This document shows positions 7,963 through 14,509 of a stretch of 30,973 nucleotides of DNA, one piece after another. How positions within the stretch are numbered: position 1 is the first letter of the stretch; each line of letters begins with the position of its first letter. Position numbers and translations under genes: made by a program. This DNA is from JBAZCI01 sp041671025 (GTDB lineage Bacteria; Patescibacteriota; Patescibacteriia; UBA10025). Location: assembly GCA_041671025.1 (NCBI GenBank), contig JBAZCI010000010.1:1-30973 (forward strand), in the 5' to 3' direction. Below the pieces are notes generated by a model, which did no database searches, was not told where the DNA came from, and saw nothing but the letters and a program-made list of their open reading frames with translations.

Positions 7963-8984
7963 GAACGTGGGGGGGATTTTTTAAGTTCCGTTAGTAATTC
8001 TGCGAGATCAACTGATTTCGCAGCAATAAGCTTGTCCGCAGCTCCATAATATATATATAGCCGGCTACCTCTCACCACTGCTCCGGTAGGAAAAACAACG
8101 TTATTTACCACACCGTTCTTTTCCCATGAAGCCTCCGGTGAAAACAACGGCTCATGTAACCGTCCCAAAACTTTTTGCGGATCCTTGAGGTCCAGGAGGG
8201 CAGCCGAAGCGCGATATATTTTTCCGTTTGAAGCATCTTCCACTGCGTGATACATAACAAGCCACCCATCCTCTGTCTCAATAGGCGGGCATCCTCCGCC
8301 AATATTGCGGCTTTCAAACCAATGCGTGGGATCAAGCACAATATATTTGCCCAAGTTCTTCAAATAGGTACGCCAGTGATTGTCCGTGAGTTCTGAAAAA
8401 TCTGAAAAATACACGAGTTGAATACCGGGGAGCACCCGGTGGAGCAGAGCAAATTGTCCGTTAATTTTTTTTGGGAAAAGCGCGGCATCTTTTTCAAACA
8501 ACAAAATATCTTTCCCCTCTTTCTCTTTGTACAGCATTTCAAACATCGTGTACCGTTCCCGCACTTGTGAATCGCGAAAAATATCCTCCGCTTCATCATA
8601 GGAAATTCTCGGCGAAATCAGTCCCTGTTTGGAAAAATGGATCAGATCAGTGCTCGTTGCGTAGGCAATAAGCGCATTCTTGCCGTCATACGCGGTATAG
8701 AAAAGATAATATACCCCGTCCAAAAAGGTAATTCTGGGATCCTCTACTCCTTTTTTTTCGTAATCGTATTCAGGTACAAGTACCGGTTTTGTCAGCCGGT
8801 GTACAAGGGTATTTCCTTTGAGCTGGCAGTAGCCTATCGAAGAGACGGTGTCCTGACTCACCGCCCGGTAAAACATGTGCGTGATGCCATCAACCTCAAT
8901 GCACGCCGGGTTTAAGACAGCCTGATTTTCGAAAGGTAAGTCAGTTTTCTCTAGGATGATTCCTTCGTTTTTTACCGTGATCAT
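7959..8984 (-). CDS. GH130-family beta-mannoside phosphorylase-like protein
   Basis: About 341 residues with the five-bladed beta-propeller pattern of family GH130. These enzymes use phosphate to split beta-1,4 (or 1,2) mannosides, or hydrolyse them. Visible family features are VLNPACIEVDGITHMFYRAV near the start, KGVEDPRITFLDGVYYLFYTAY carrying the conserved E-D-P-R acid region at about 81-84 (quoted in part), and HWFESRNIGGGCPPIETEDGW (key residues GGGxPP). Many databases misname this family 'pesticidal protein Cry7Aa'. I place the start at the ATG at 8982-8984 because the upstream extension to 9020 (MYHVHHITQYYS) is unlike the family. It overlaps the next gene by 4 bases. Phosphorylase versus hydrolase activity cannot be decided here. 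Confidence 0.85.
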   Translation of the reverse strand: MITVKNEGIILEKTDLPFENQAVLNPACIEVDGITHMFYRAVSQDTVSSIGYCQLKGNTLVHRLTKPVLVPEYDYEKKGVEDPRITFLDGVYYLFYTAYDGKNALIAYATSTDLIHFSKQGLISPRISYDEAEDIFRDSQVRERYTMFEMLYKEKEGKDILLFEKDAALFPKKINGQFALLHRVLPGIQLVYFSDFSELTDNHWRTYLKNLGKYIVLDPTHWFESRNIGGGCPPIETEDGWLVMYHAVEDASNGKIYRASAALLDLKDPQKVLGRLHEPLFSPEASWEKNGVVNNVVFPTGAVVRGSRLYIYYGAADKLIAAKSVDLAELLTELKKSPPRS

Positions 8985-9198
8985 ACTGTAATACTGTGTT
9001 ATATGGTGCACATGGTACATACCCGCTCATCAGTAACCAGTGCATGTAGCCCCCACGGGGGCCGCAATATTCTTTAGTGTACCATGAGTAGGGTTTATTT
9101 TCTTGCCTAACGAAATTGCACCAGCACTCATTCACATTTCTGAACAATACACGTAACACAAAAGCTCTCCCTTCTATGTAGCTTAGGGACTCCCCTTC

Positions 9199-9279
9199 GG
9201 GCCTGGGTCTCACTGTCTGGCTACGCCAGACATCGTTCGACCCGTCTCGGCCCGTGCGAAGCAAAGCAGTTTGCTTCGC
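9199..9279. other. Nested stem-loop element, possible structured RNA or repeat
   Basis: Three helices nest: GGGCC (9199-9203) with GGCCC (9249-9253), GGGTC (9205-9209) with GACCC (9239-9243), and TGTCTGGC (9214-9221) with GCCAGACA (9225-9232) around TAC. Directly after lies a perfect 10-bp hairpin, GCGAAGCAAA (9256-9265) with TTTGCTTCGC (9270-9279) around GCAG. All these pairings work on either strand. No T-run follows on either side, so it is not a standard terminator. Candidates are a small RNA, a processed 3' trailer of tRNA-His, or a dispersed repeat. Confidence 0.45.
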
Positions 9280-9284
9280 GTGTT

Positions 9285-9310
9285 GCCTCGACCCCAATCT
9301 AAAGGCTCCA
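9285..9310 (-). pseudogene. Degenerate fragment of tRNA-His (anticodon to T-arm)
   Basis: Read on the minus strand, these 26 bases match the segment 9371-9396 of the adjacent tRNA-His at 21 of 26 positions. The first 11 bases (TGGAGCCTTTA) are identical. It covers the anticodon 3' half and part of the T-arm. No complete cloverleaf can be drawn, so it is a remnant rather than a gene. Confidence 0.5.
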
Positions 9311-9311
9311 A

Positions 9312-9329
9312 CTTACACTCATGTGTAAG
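9312..9329 (-). terminator. Hairpin downstream of tRNA-His
   Basis: CTTACAC (9312-9318) pairs perfectly with GTGTAAG (9323-9329) around a 4-base loop. It lies 27 bases after the tRNA-His 3' end on the minus strand. The bases after it there (TTGGAGCC) are a poor T-run, so this is a candidate weak terminator or a 3' processing signal. Confidence 0.35.
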
Positions 9330-9355
9330 CGGACACGGAAAAGGAAACCGCGGTC

Positions 9356-9430
9356 TGGGGTGGCTATCGGGGCTCGAACCCGAGATAAAGGCTCCACAGG
9401 CCTCTGTGTTACCACTACACCATAGCCACC
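9356..9430 (-). tRNA. tRNA-His (anticodon GTG)
   Basis: A full cloverleaf is present on the minus strand. The acceptor is GTGGCTA with TAGCCAC, preceded by the extra G at position -1 that is diagnostic of tRNA-His and faces C73. The D-stem is GTGT/ACAC, the anticodon stem GAGGC/GCCTT with loop CTGTGGA (anticodon GTG), and the T-stem TCGGG/CCCGA with loop TTCGAGC. The variable loop has four bases. The 3' end continues CCA in the DNA, so CCA appears to be genome-encoded here. A probable promoter lies just upstream. Confidence 0.96.
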
Positions 9431-9447
9431 CCAAACCGAACTTTCAA

Positions 9448-9453
9448 AATATA
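9448..9453 (-). promoter_or_regulatory. Possible -10 box of tRNA-His
   Basis: TATATT on the minus strand would place the start near 9441, about 10 bases before the tRNA 5' end. The surrounding sequence is strikingly A/T-rich compared with the tRNA. The -35 region (TGCCGA) is poor. Confidence 0.35.
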
Positions 9454-9532
9454 ATTTGTAAAACAAGTTTCGGCAGATTCTTAACACTACCTACTACCCT
9501 CATCCCCAACTCCTATCCAACACGAAGATAGA

Positions 9533-10219
9533 TTATAGAAGATAATTCAAAAAAATCAAGGCTGCCCCGCCAAGAGCCGCGATCAACCCCCCAAGGGTGA
9601 AAATAGCCGCCTTTCTACCTATCTCCTGCTCGATCAGTTCCTCGGGCTTTGTACTGATATACAGCGGCCGTCTCCCCCTCATCATATACATCTTGTCCAT
9701 TGAAGAAAAAACCGAACCGAAAACATATACAGAATTTCCTACCGCAAGCGCGCGTTCGCGCACGCGGGCACGATATCCGGTAATCTGAGTCGCGAGATCA
9801 CGAAATTCAGGACGGGGAAATACATCGCCCGGCTCAATCGTTCGTTCAAATATTTGCGGCGCATCGATCGCCGCTTCTTCCGGAGTAACGCCGACACTGC
9901 CCGTTCCGTCAGAAATATGAAAACGGTCTTTTGTTCGTTCCTGCCATATCGGGTGCCAGGTTTCTCCCTGCTTCCCTGAAATATATTCCAGACGTTCAAT
10001 CACACACTCATACCAAACGCACGGCATTCCGCTGAAAGGAGCAATGCGCGGAGGCTCAAGCTGGGCAACACCGGAAATCTCAGCGATAATTCCCGGACGC
10101 AATTCCCGGATCATCATACGGTCAATCACGCGCATATCACTATGCACCGCCCGATGCCGGCGACCGACTCCGAGGAGGACGCTTCCTATAACTATAAAGA
10201 TGATGCCAAGTGCGATCAT
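9533..10219 (-). CDS. GIDE-domain membrane protein, second copy
   Basis: A 228-residue protein with membrane helices at about 2-18 and 203-226 and a GIDE domain between them. It shares the layout of the protein at 3641-4339: a Met-rich first linker, GMPCVWYECVIERLEY (compare CIAYEYTVEREE), EPGDVFPRPEF, then YRARVRERALAVGNSVYVFG before a final strand and the second helix. Identity between the two copies is low outside these blocks, so they are old paralogues or separate acquisitions. There is no RING domain. It lies 6 bases after a small membrane protein gene and upstream of tRNA-His, so the two proteins are probably co-expressed. The molecular role is unknown. Confidence 0.75.
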   Translation of the reverse strand: MIALGIIFIVIGSVLLGVGRRHRAVHSDMRVIDRMMIRELRPGIIAEISGVAQLEPPRIAPFSGMPCVWYECVIERLEYISGKQGETWHPIWQERTKDRFHISDGTGSVGVTPEEAAIDAPQIFERTIEPGDVFPRPEFRDLATQITGYRARVRERALAVGNSVYVFGSVFSSMDKMYMMRGRRPLYISTKPEELIEQEIGRKAAIFTLGGLIAALGGAALIFLNYLL

Positions 10220-10225
10220 GATGTC

Positions 10226-10510
10226 TTATTCTGCATACGCAGAAAATTGTTCAACTAATTCTTTGCAGTATTCATACTGATCAAATTCCCCCTGGCTCTG
10301 CGTGAGAAGGTTTTTGCATGTACTGACTTCCTCGATTACCTTTTCACGAGCACCTAAAACCTGCTTTGCGTCTCGGTTTTCAATATACATAGTCCGTATC
10401 CATAGGATTAACCCTAAGAATACGCACACCCCGACTATCACAAGCCATAGTACCAGTTTCGACCGGGACGTTTTGTATGGTTTGGGTGAGATAAGGGGAG
10501 ATGTGTCCAT
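10226..10510 (-). CDS. Small single-pass membrane protein, unknown function
   Basis: A 94-residue protein with a polar N-terminus (about 18 residues), one membrane helix at about 19-42 (LVLWLVIVGVCVFLGLILWI) and a C-terminal, probably extracytoplasmic, helical part containing two cysteines (STCKNLL and YEYCKEL) that could form a disulfide or pack as a hairpin. I recognise no family. It lies 6 bases upstream of the GIDE gene and 56 bases downstream of tRNA-Arg on the same strand. The spacing suggests that it works with, or is at least co-transcribed with, the GIDE protein. Confidence 0.6.
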   Translation of the reverse strand: MDTSPLISPKPYKTSRSKLVLWLVIVGVCVFLGLILWIRTMYIENRDAKQVLGAREKVIEEVSTCKNLLTQSQGEFDQYEYCKELVEQFSAYAE

Positions 10511-10566
10511 ATATATGTGTATTATTGAGTTTTTTTAACTTTTCGTAAACTACTGTACTCGCGAAA

Positions 10567-10638
10567 TGCCCCCGCGAGGAATCGAACCTCGATTTAAAGC
10601 TTAGAAGGCTCTCGTTCTATCCATTGAACTACAGGGGC
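10567..10638 (-). tRNA. tRNA-Arg (anticodon TCT)
   Basis: A complete 72-base cloverleaf on the minus strand: acceptor GCCCCTG/CGGGGGC with one G-U pair, D-stem GTTC/GAAC, anticodon stem AGAGC/GCTTT with loop CTTCTAA (anticodon TCT, reading AGA and AGG), variable loop AAAT and T-stem CGAGG/CCTCG with loop TTCGATT. The discriminator is A and the DNA continues TTT, so CCA is not encoded, unlike tRNA-His. The gene starts only 11 bases after the stop of the metallophosphoesterase gene, so it is probably processed from that operon's transcript or uses a promoter inside that gene. Confidence 0.96.
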
Positions 10639-10649
10639 AAGGACTGAAC

Positions 10650-11834
10650 TTATGCTTTTTGAAATGTAATGACGACGATCTCGGGTCTGTTACCTGTGCG
10701 CATCGGCGGACCCCAACTCCCGACGCCTGTCGACGTAAATATGGAATACGACCCGTCCGTATGCAAACCGTAATCGTATTTCTTGTACACTAGCCGGGTA
10801 ATCCATCCGAACGGCCATAACTGGCCTTTGTGCGTATGACCGGAAAGCTGCAAATTGACCCCGGCTTCTTTAAAGATATCACGGAGAACGGGTTCATGGT
10901 ACAAGCCGATCAACGGCTTTGACGGGTCGCTCTGCTGTAATACCGACTTTGCGATAGCCGCATCAGAACGCATGCGATATTGAACGCCCGCGATCTGCAC
11001 GCCGTCAACCTCAACCATTTCGTCATTGAGCATGCGTACACGCGTGTGTGAAAGCGCATCAAGTGATTTTTGAAGACCCAAGAACAGTTCATGATTACCG
11101 GTAATGCCGTACATGCCTAACGGCGGTCGCAGATCGTTGAGCGGCAGTGTCAGATCGTGTACATCGGCTCCGCCTCCGTCAAAAACGTCACCGGTAATAA
11201 AAATAATGTCCGGATTCTCGCGTTGCGTCATCTTAATGAGCGATGCGAGAAACTTTTTTCGGAGAATCGGCCCCAAATGAATATCGGAAAGCTGAACAGC
11301 CCGCCGCCCTTGCCATGAGTCAGGCAGATTCGGGACGCGTACGGTAATGCGCGTAACACGTAGTGCATACGCGTTCCATATCCCATACAATGAGAACGCA
11401 ACCGCGGCATGTATGATCGACATCCCAATGGTAGCGGTAGAAATCTCAATTCCCAGCCACCCGCCAAGGACAACCAGCACCCACGTCAACATGCAGGCAA
11501 TCATGATATACCAGCCGATCCCCAGCCATATGGATGCTCCGTAATACAATGTATCGGTTAACGAATTATCAAGCATATGTACAAACACCGCGGTAAGAAC
11601 GAAACTTATCGAAAGCACCCCGCCGACAATTTGAATAATCAACGTAACCGTCGGCGAAGATATGTCAAAAAAGTTCATGAAAGACCAGTACAAGAACAGA
11701 TGGCATGCAATCAGTACTAATGCGACAGCACACAACATCACGATCGCAACAAGATTAATCGAGAATTTCTCCGGTGCCGGAGTGGCGGGAACGGGAATCG
11801 TGCGCACATGCATTGAAGGACTGGAAGTGTTCAT
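10650..11834 (-). CDS. Membrane-bound metallophosphoesterase (YkuE-like)
   Basis: About 394 residues. The frame is open up to 12053, but that extension lies inside the recombinase gene; the ATG at 11832-11834, 5 bases after the recombinase stop, is the plausible start. Residues 25-160 carry about four membrane helices. The rest is a calcineurin-like phosphoesterase with complete metal-binding motifs: LSDIHLG (about 182), GDVFDGGG (215), GNHE (246), HEP and GHTHKG (332). This layout is that of YkuE/YaeI-type enzymes, which act at the membrane surface on phospholipid or nucleotide derivatives. UDP-diacylglucosamine-type hydrolysis is known for some relatives, but the substrate here is open. It is followed at once by tRNA-Arg. 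Confidence 0.87.
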   Translation of the reverse strand: MNTSSPSMHVRTIPVPATPAPEKFSINLVAIVMLCAVALVLIACHLFLYWSFMNFFDISSPTVTLIIQIVGGVLSISFVLTAVFVHMLDNSLTDTLYYGASIWLGIGWYIMIACMLTWVLVVLGGWLGIEISTATIGMSIIHAAVAFSLYGIWNAYALRVTRITVRVPNLPDSWQGRRAVQLSDIHLGPILRKKFLASLIKMTQRENPDIIFITGDVFDGGGADVHDLTLPLNDLRPPLGMYGITGNHELFLGLQKSLDALSHTRVRMLNDEMVEVDGVQIAGVQYRMRSDAAIAKSVLQQSDPSKPLIGLYHEPVLRDIFKEAGVNLQLSGHTHKGQLWPFGWITRLVYKKYDYGLHTDGSYSIFTSTGVGSWGPPMRTGNRPEIVVITFQKA

Positions 11835-11839
11835 AGAAA

Positions 11840-12781
11840 TTATTTTTTTGGCCCGCGGCGGCGTCCATGAAACGCCTTGTATACATCGCGCAGCTGTTGA
11901 TTCGTAATATGCGTATAAATTTGAGTTGTTGTGATCGAGGCATGCCCGAGCATGGATTGAACTGATCGGATATCCGCGCCGTTCATCAAGAGATCCGTTG
12001 CATAGCTGTGGCGCAGAGTGTGCGGAGTGACTTTTTTGGTAATGCCCGCGCATTTCGCATAATGTTCGACAGTACGCTGAATCGAGCGCGGGGTCAAGCT
12101 GTGCGGACCCGTTGACGCATCTTCCTGCGCAGCACGGTCATGGCGGACAAAAAGCGGCATGGCATCATCGTTGCGTTTTGCTAAGTACTGCTTAATCCAA
12201 TGCTTCGCCTGGTGCGACAGAAATACAACGCGTAGCTTGCCGCCCTTCCCGCGGACGGTAAATTCATCCTTTTCTAAATTGAGCGAATCCCTCTGCAGCG
12301 ACGCCGCTTCCGACACGCGGAGACCGGTAGAAAAAAGCAGTTCAAGAATTGCCTTGTCGCGCATTTTAATGATCTCGGACTCGTCTGATGTCAATGGCGC
12401 GTTCAAAAACCGCTCCAAATCTTCGCCTTCGAGAAATGATACCTGCCGTTCGGTAATTTTACCAAGTTCGATTTTTTCCGGTGCGAGTGTTTCAACATCC
12501 CGCTTGGCCAGATACTTGAGAAATGAACGAAGCGCGATGAGATGGTAATTCTGAGTCGTTCTCTTGAGCGGCTCCTGATGATTATTTTTAAGCCGATTCA
12601 GGTATACCCGATATTGCCTGACTTTATCAGCGGTAATATCCTGCGGACGGGAAACTTCACTCCACGCGACAAAGCGCGCCAGATAAAAATGATAGTTCCT
12701 CACCGTCAACGCAGAAGTGTTCCGTTCCACTTCCAAATATTCGAGGAAATCGGTCAGCAGTTTTTCGAGGGGAGTAGGCAT
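11840..12781 (-). CDS. Tyrosine recombinase, XerC/XerD type
   Basis: A 313-residue site-specific recombinase. Residues 1-95 form the SAM-like core-binding domain (FLEYLEVERNTSALTVRNY). The catalytic domain carries all expected residues: Arg155 (STGLRVSEA), Lys182 (GKGGKLR), His254 and Arg257 (TPHTLRHSYAT), His280 (MLGHASI) and the nucleophile Tyr289 (TQIYTHIT). The length and this last motif are those of the housekeeping Xer proteins that resolve chromosome dimers at dif, and no integrase-type extra domain is seen. Whether it is XerC, XerD or a lone Xer protein cannot be decided from one sequence. A strong promoter lies at 12806-12834. The membrane phosphoesterase gene follows 5 bases later. 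Confidence 0.9.
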   Translation of the reverse strand: MPTPLEKLLTDFLEYLEVERNTSALTVRNYHFYLARFVAWSEVSRPQDITADKVRQYRVYLNRLKNNHQEPLKRTTQNYHLIALRSFLKYLAKRDVETLAPEKIELGKITERQVSFLEGEDLERFLNAPLTSDESEIIKMRDKAILELLFSTGLRVSEAASLQRDSLNLEKDEFTVRGKGGKLRVVFLSHQAKHWIKQYLAKRNDDAMPLFVRHDRAAQEDASTGPHSLTPRSIQRTVEHYAKCAGITKKVTPHTLRHSYATDLLMNGADIRSVQSMLGHASITTTQIYTHITNQQLRDVYKAFHGRRRGPKK

Positions 12782-12805
12782 TACTATATACTATTGAGTA
12801 CACGC

Positions 12806-12834
12806 ATTATACGACACATCCGCCAGTAGCGCAA
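12806..12834 (-). promoter_or_regulatory. Promoter of the recombinase operon
   Basis: On the minus strand TTGCGC (12829-12834) is separated by 17 bases from a perfect TATAAT (12806-12811). The start would be near 12799, giving a leader of about 18 bases without a Shine-Dalgarno sequence. Confidence 0.8.
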
Positions 12835-12860
12835 AATATAGGGTAAAACAGTATCATTGG

Positions 12861-12889
12861 TTGATAAAAAGCCCATAAAGACCTATGCT
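12861..12889 (+). promoter_or_regulatory. Promoter of the envelope protein gene
   Basis: TTGATA (12861-12866) is separated by 17 bases from TATGCT (12884-12889). The -10 box overlaps the first in-frame ATG at 12885, which argues that translation starts at the later ATG at 12900. The mRNA would have a leader of only about four bases. Confidence 0.6.
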
Positions 12890-12899
12890 AATCGTATAT

Positions 12900-14348
12900 A
12901 TGGAGAATGCGTTCCCCCGGCAGAAATTTTTTACTTGGTTAGCGGTTATCTGCACAATTTCCGTGTCTACCATTGTGATCTTTGCGTTTCCCGGCAATCT
13001 GATTGCCCAACAAAGCGAGACATACCGGAGTGACAGTGCCGTATTTCCAAGTGAAGGCGGTGTCGTTGAATCGCAAAACTATCAGATCGACACAACTATC
13101 GGCGACCCCTCCTCTTCAACGCTCCAGAGCGAGTCCTACACCGCTACGGTAGGTTTTCAAGCGGCCGACTCCACACTTGCTCCAACCCAACCGCCGCCTT
13201 CGCAACCCAGTATACTGACAACAATTGTTGATATCGTTGACAAAACGAAAGATGAGATAAAAAAAATACTTCCTTCGCCGATTGAAAATGCAATTGGAAG
13301 TATCACGACATCCATTTCTGACGCAATCGAGGACATTCGCGGAAACAACGACGTATCCTCCACTGTAGACCAGGTCATCGAACCGGTATCAACAACAGCC
13401 GCTATCCTCACTGCAGCCGGCGTCGTGACCACGGGAACCAGCCTTCAGTTAACAAACATTTTCTATCTCCTCGCCCGTTTCGGTTATTTTTGGCTCGTGC
13501 CCCTTACGCTTGGCAAACGCCGCAAACCGTGGGGCGTGGTGTTTGACAGCACTACGGGAAAACCGGTACGCGGAGCGCTTGTTCGTATTTATTCAAAAGA
13601 ATTTTCAAAACTGAAAGAAACGCAGATCACTGACGATCAGGGCCGGTTTGGCTTCCTGGTGGATATGGGACAATACTACGTCACCGTATCCCACCCCGGA
13701 TATATTTATCCTTCCCGTCTGCTCACCACCGCGGTAGCAAGTGAATACGAGCATATTTACCGCGTTGAAACGATTACCATTCGAGAGCGTATCGAAGCCG
13801 CGATCAGTATTAACATTCCTTTGGATCCCGAGGATCGCCAACTTTCCAGGGCGAAATTAGGATGGATGCGCTTATTGAATATTTTCGGAATGATTTTAGA
13901 AAAAATTAATACTCCTCTACTTATCGCGGGTACCGCTATCAGCTGGATCACGCTGATCATCCAACCCAAACTGTCCAACTATATCGTTCTCGCAGTGTAC
14001 GGCGCACTGATTATTTTTAAGCTTCTCCTGGTAAAGAATATCCAGCAATCATGGGGAAAAGTGAACGACGCGGCCACCAATTCTCCAGTCGAACTGGCCG
14101 TTGTGCGCGTATACAACATATCCAATGGATCAATCGTCACCACGAAGATCACCAACAGACAGGGGCAATTCTCCGTACTCGTTCCTCCGGGCATCTACTA
14201 TCTTATGGTCATCAAGGCGGGATACGAATCATTCCAGAGCCACCCGGTCACAGTTTCAAAACAGCGCGGGATGATCACTCTTGCTGTACGATTGAACAAG
14301 TTCAACCCCACACCGGCCACCTTACCTCAATTTTCCCCGGCATCGTAG
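12900..14348 (+). CDS. Exported/membrane protein with two carboxypeptidase-regulatory-like domains
   Basis: About 482 residues from ATG 12900. The order is: basic N-terminus and signal-type helix (about 10-33); the segment ESQNYQIDTTIGDP with SESYTATVGFQA, a pattern I recall from many Patescibacteria surface proteins; a Pro-rich linker; a helical stretch; a membrane segment near 180-205 followed by KRRKPWG; a first beta-sandwich like CarboxypepD_reg (GVVFDSTTGKPVRGALVRIY, about 211-290); two membrane helices (about 335-380); and a second such domain (GKVNDAATNSPVELAVVRVY, about 388-465). The start at 12885 is rejected because it lies in the -10 box. Such domains usually act in envelope assembly or adhesion. 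The function of this combination is unknown. Confidence 0.7.
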   Translation: MENAFPRQKFFTWLAVICTISVSTIVIFAFPGNLIAQQSETYRSDSAVFPSEGGVVESQNYQIDTTIGDPSSSTLQSESYTATVGFQAADSTLAPTQPPPSQPSILTTIVDIVDKTKDEIKKILPSPIENAIGSITTSISDAIEDIRGNNDVSSTVDQVIEPVSTTAAILTAAGVVTTGTSLQLTNIFYLLARFGYFWLVPLTLGKRRKPWGVVFDSTTGKPVRGALVRIYSKEFSKLKETQITDDQGRFGFLVDMGQYYVTVSHPGYIYPSRLLTTAVASEYEHIYRVETITIRERIEAAISINIPLDPEDRQLSRAKLGWMRLLNIFGMILEKINTPLLIAGTAISWITLIIQPKLSNYIVLAVYGALIIFKLLLVKNIQQSWGKVNDAATNSPVELAVVRVYNISNGSIVTTKITNRQGQFSVLVPPGIYYLMVIKAGYESFQSHPVTVSKQRGMITLAVRLNKFNPTPATLPQFSPAS

Positions 14349-14363
14349 CATTCTCGACTCCCC

Positions 14364-14392
14364 TTGACAGACCGCCTAAAACTACGTAGACT
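14364..14392 (+). promoter_or_regulatory. rpsO: Promoter of the rpsO-pnp-gmk operon
   Basis: TTGACA (14364-14369), a perfect -35 box, is separated by 17 bases from TAGACT (14387-14392). The start would be near 14400, which leaves a leader of about 110 bases before rpsO. Confidence 0.85.
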
Positions 14393-14399
14393 ATCCGTT

Positions 14400-14509
14400 A
14401 CTTACTCGCTGTACGCATTGCGTAGAGCACCACGGTGATTCTGGGCTTTTGAGGAATGGTCCCCTCGGCTCGGACACCGCATATTTATCGTTAACCATAG
14501 ACCACTCGT
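14400..14509 (+). promoter_or_regulatory. Structured leader of rpsO
   Basis: The untranslated leader contains hairpins TACGC (14412-14416) with GCGTA (14420-14424), and CACC (14428-14431) with GGTG (14434-14437), then a possible GAGG/CCTC stem. S15 is known to repress its own translation by binding its leader in several bacteria, using different RNA folds. The length and structure here are consistent with such control, but I cannot match a known S15 leader class. No Shine-Dalgarno sequence precedes the ATG. Confidence 0.4.

Larger units (their letters stand above)
8985..9355. other. Gene-free stretch of 371 bases with several RNA-like structures
   Basis: No credible protein frame is present. 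The open frames across it are low-complexity shadows. It holds a short GC hairpin (GCCCCC at 9049-9054 with GGGGGC at 9057-9062), a nested structured element (9199-9279), a partial copy of tRNA-His sequence (9285-9310) and a 7-bp hairpin (9312-9329). On the minus strand all of this lies between tRNA-His and the GH130 gene. The promoter of the GH130 gene must also be here; TATAAC, 13 bases before the ATG at 8984, is the best -10 candidate but it has no clear -35. Confidence 0.6.

Noticed and set aside
8941..9297. A 118-residue minus-strand frame across the gap before the GH130 gene.
   Set aside because: It spans several hairpins and the tRNA-His fragment, is rich in Arg, Cys and Trp without any fold-like pattern, and overlaps the GH130 start.
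9271..9531. A plus-strand frame of 86 residues through tRNA-His.
   Set aside because: It runs antisense through a complete tRNA gene.
11835..12053. N-terminal extension of the membrane phosphoesterase.
   Set aside because: It lies wholly inside the recombinase gene and has no family similarity. The ATG at 11834, 5 bases after the recombinase stop, fits the operon.
11840..12781. Mobile-element integrase.
   Set aside because: The recombinase has the length and motifs of housekeeping Xer proteins, and no phage, transposon or attachment-site genes lie next to it.
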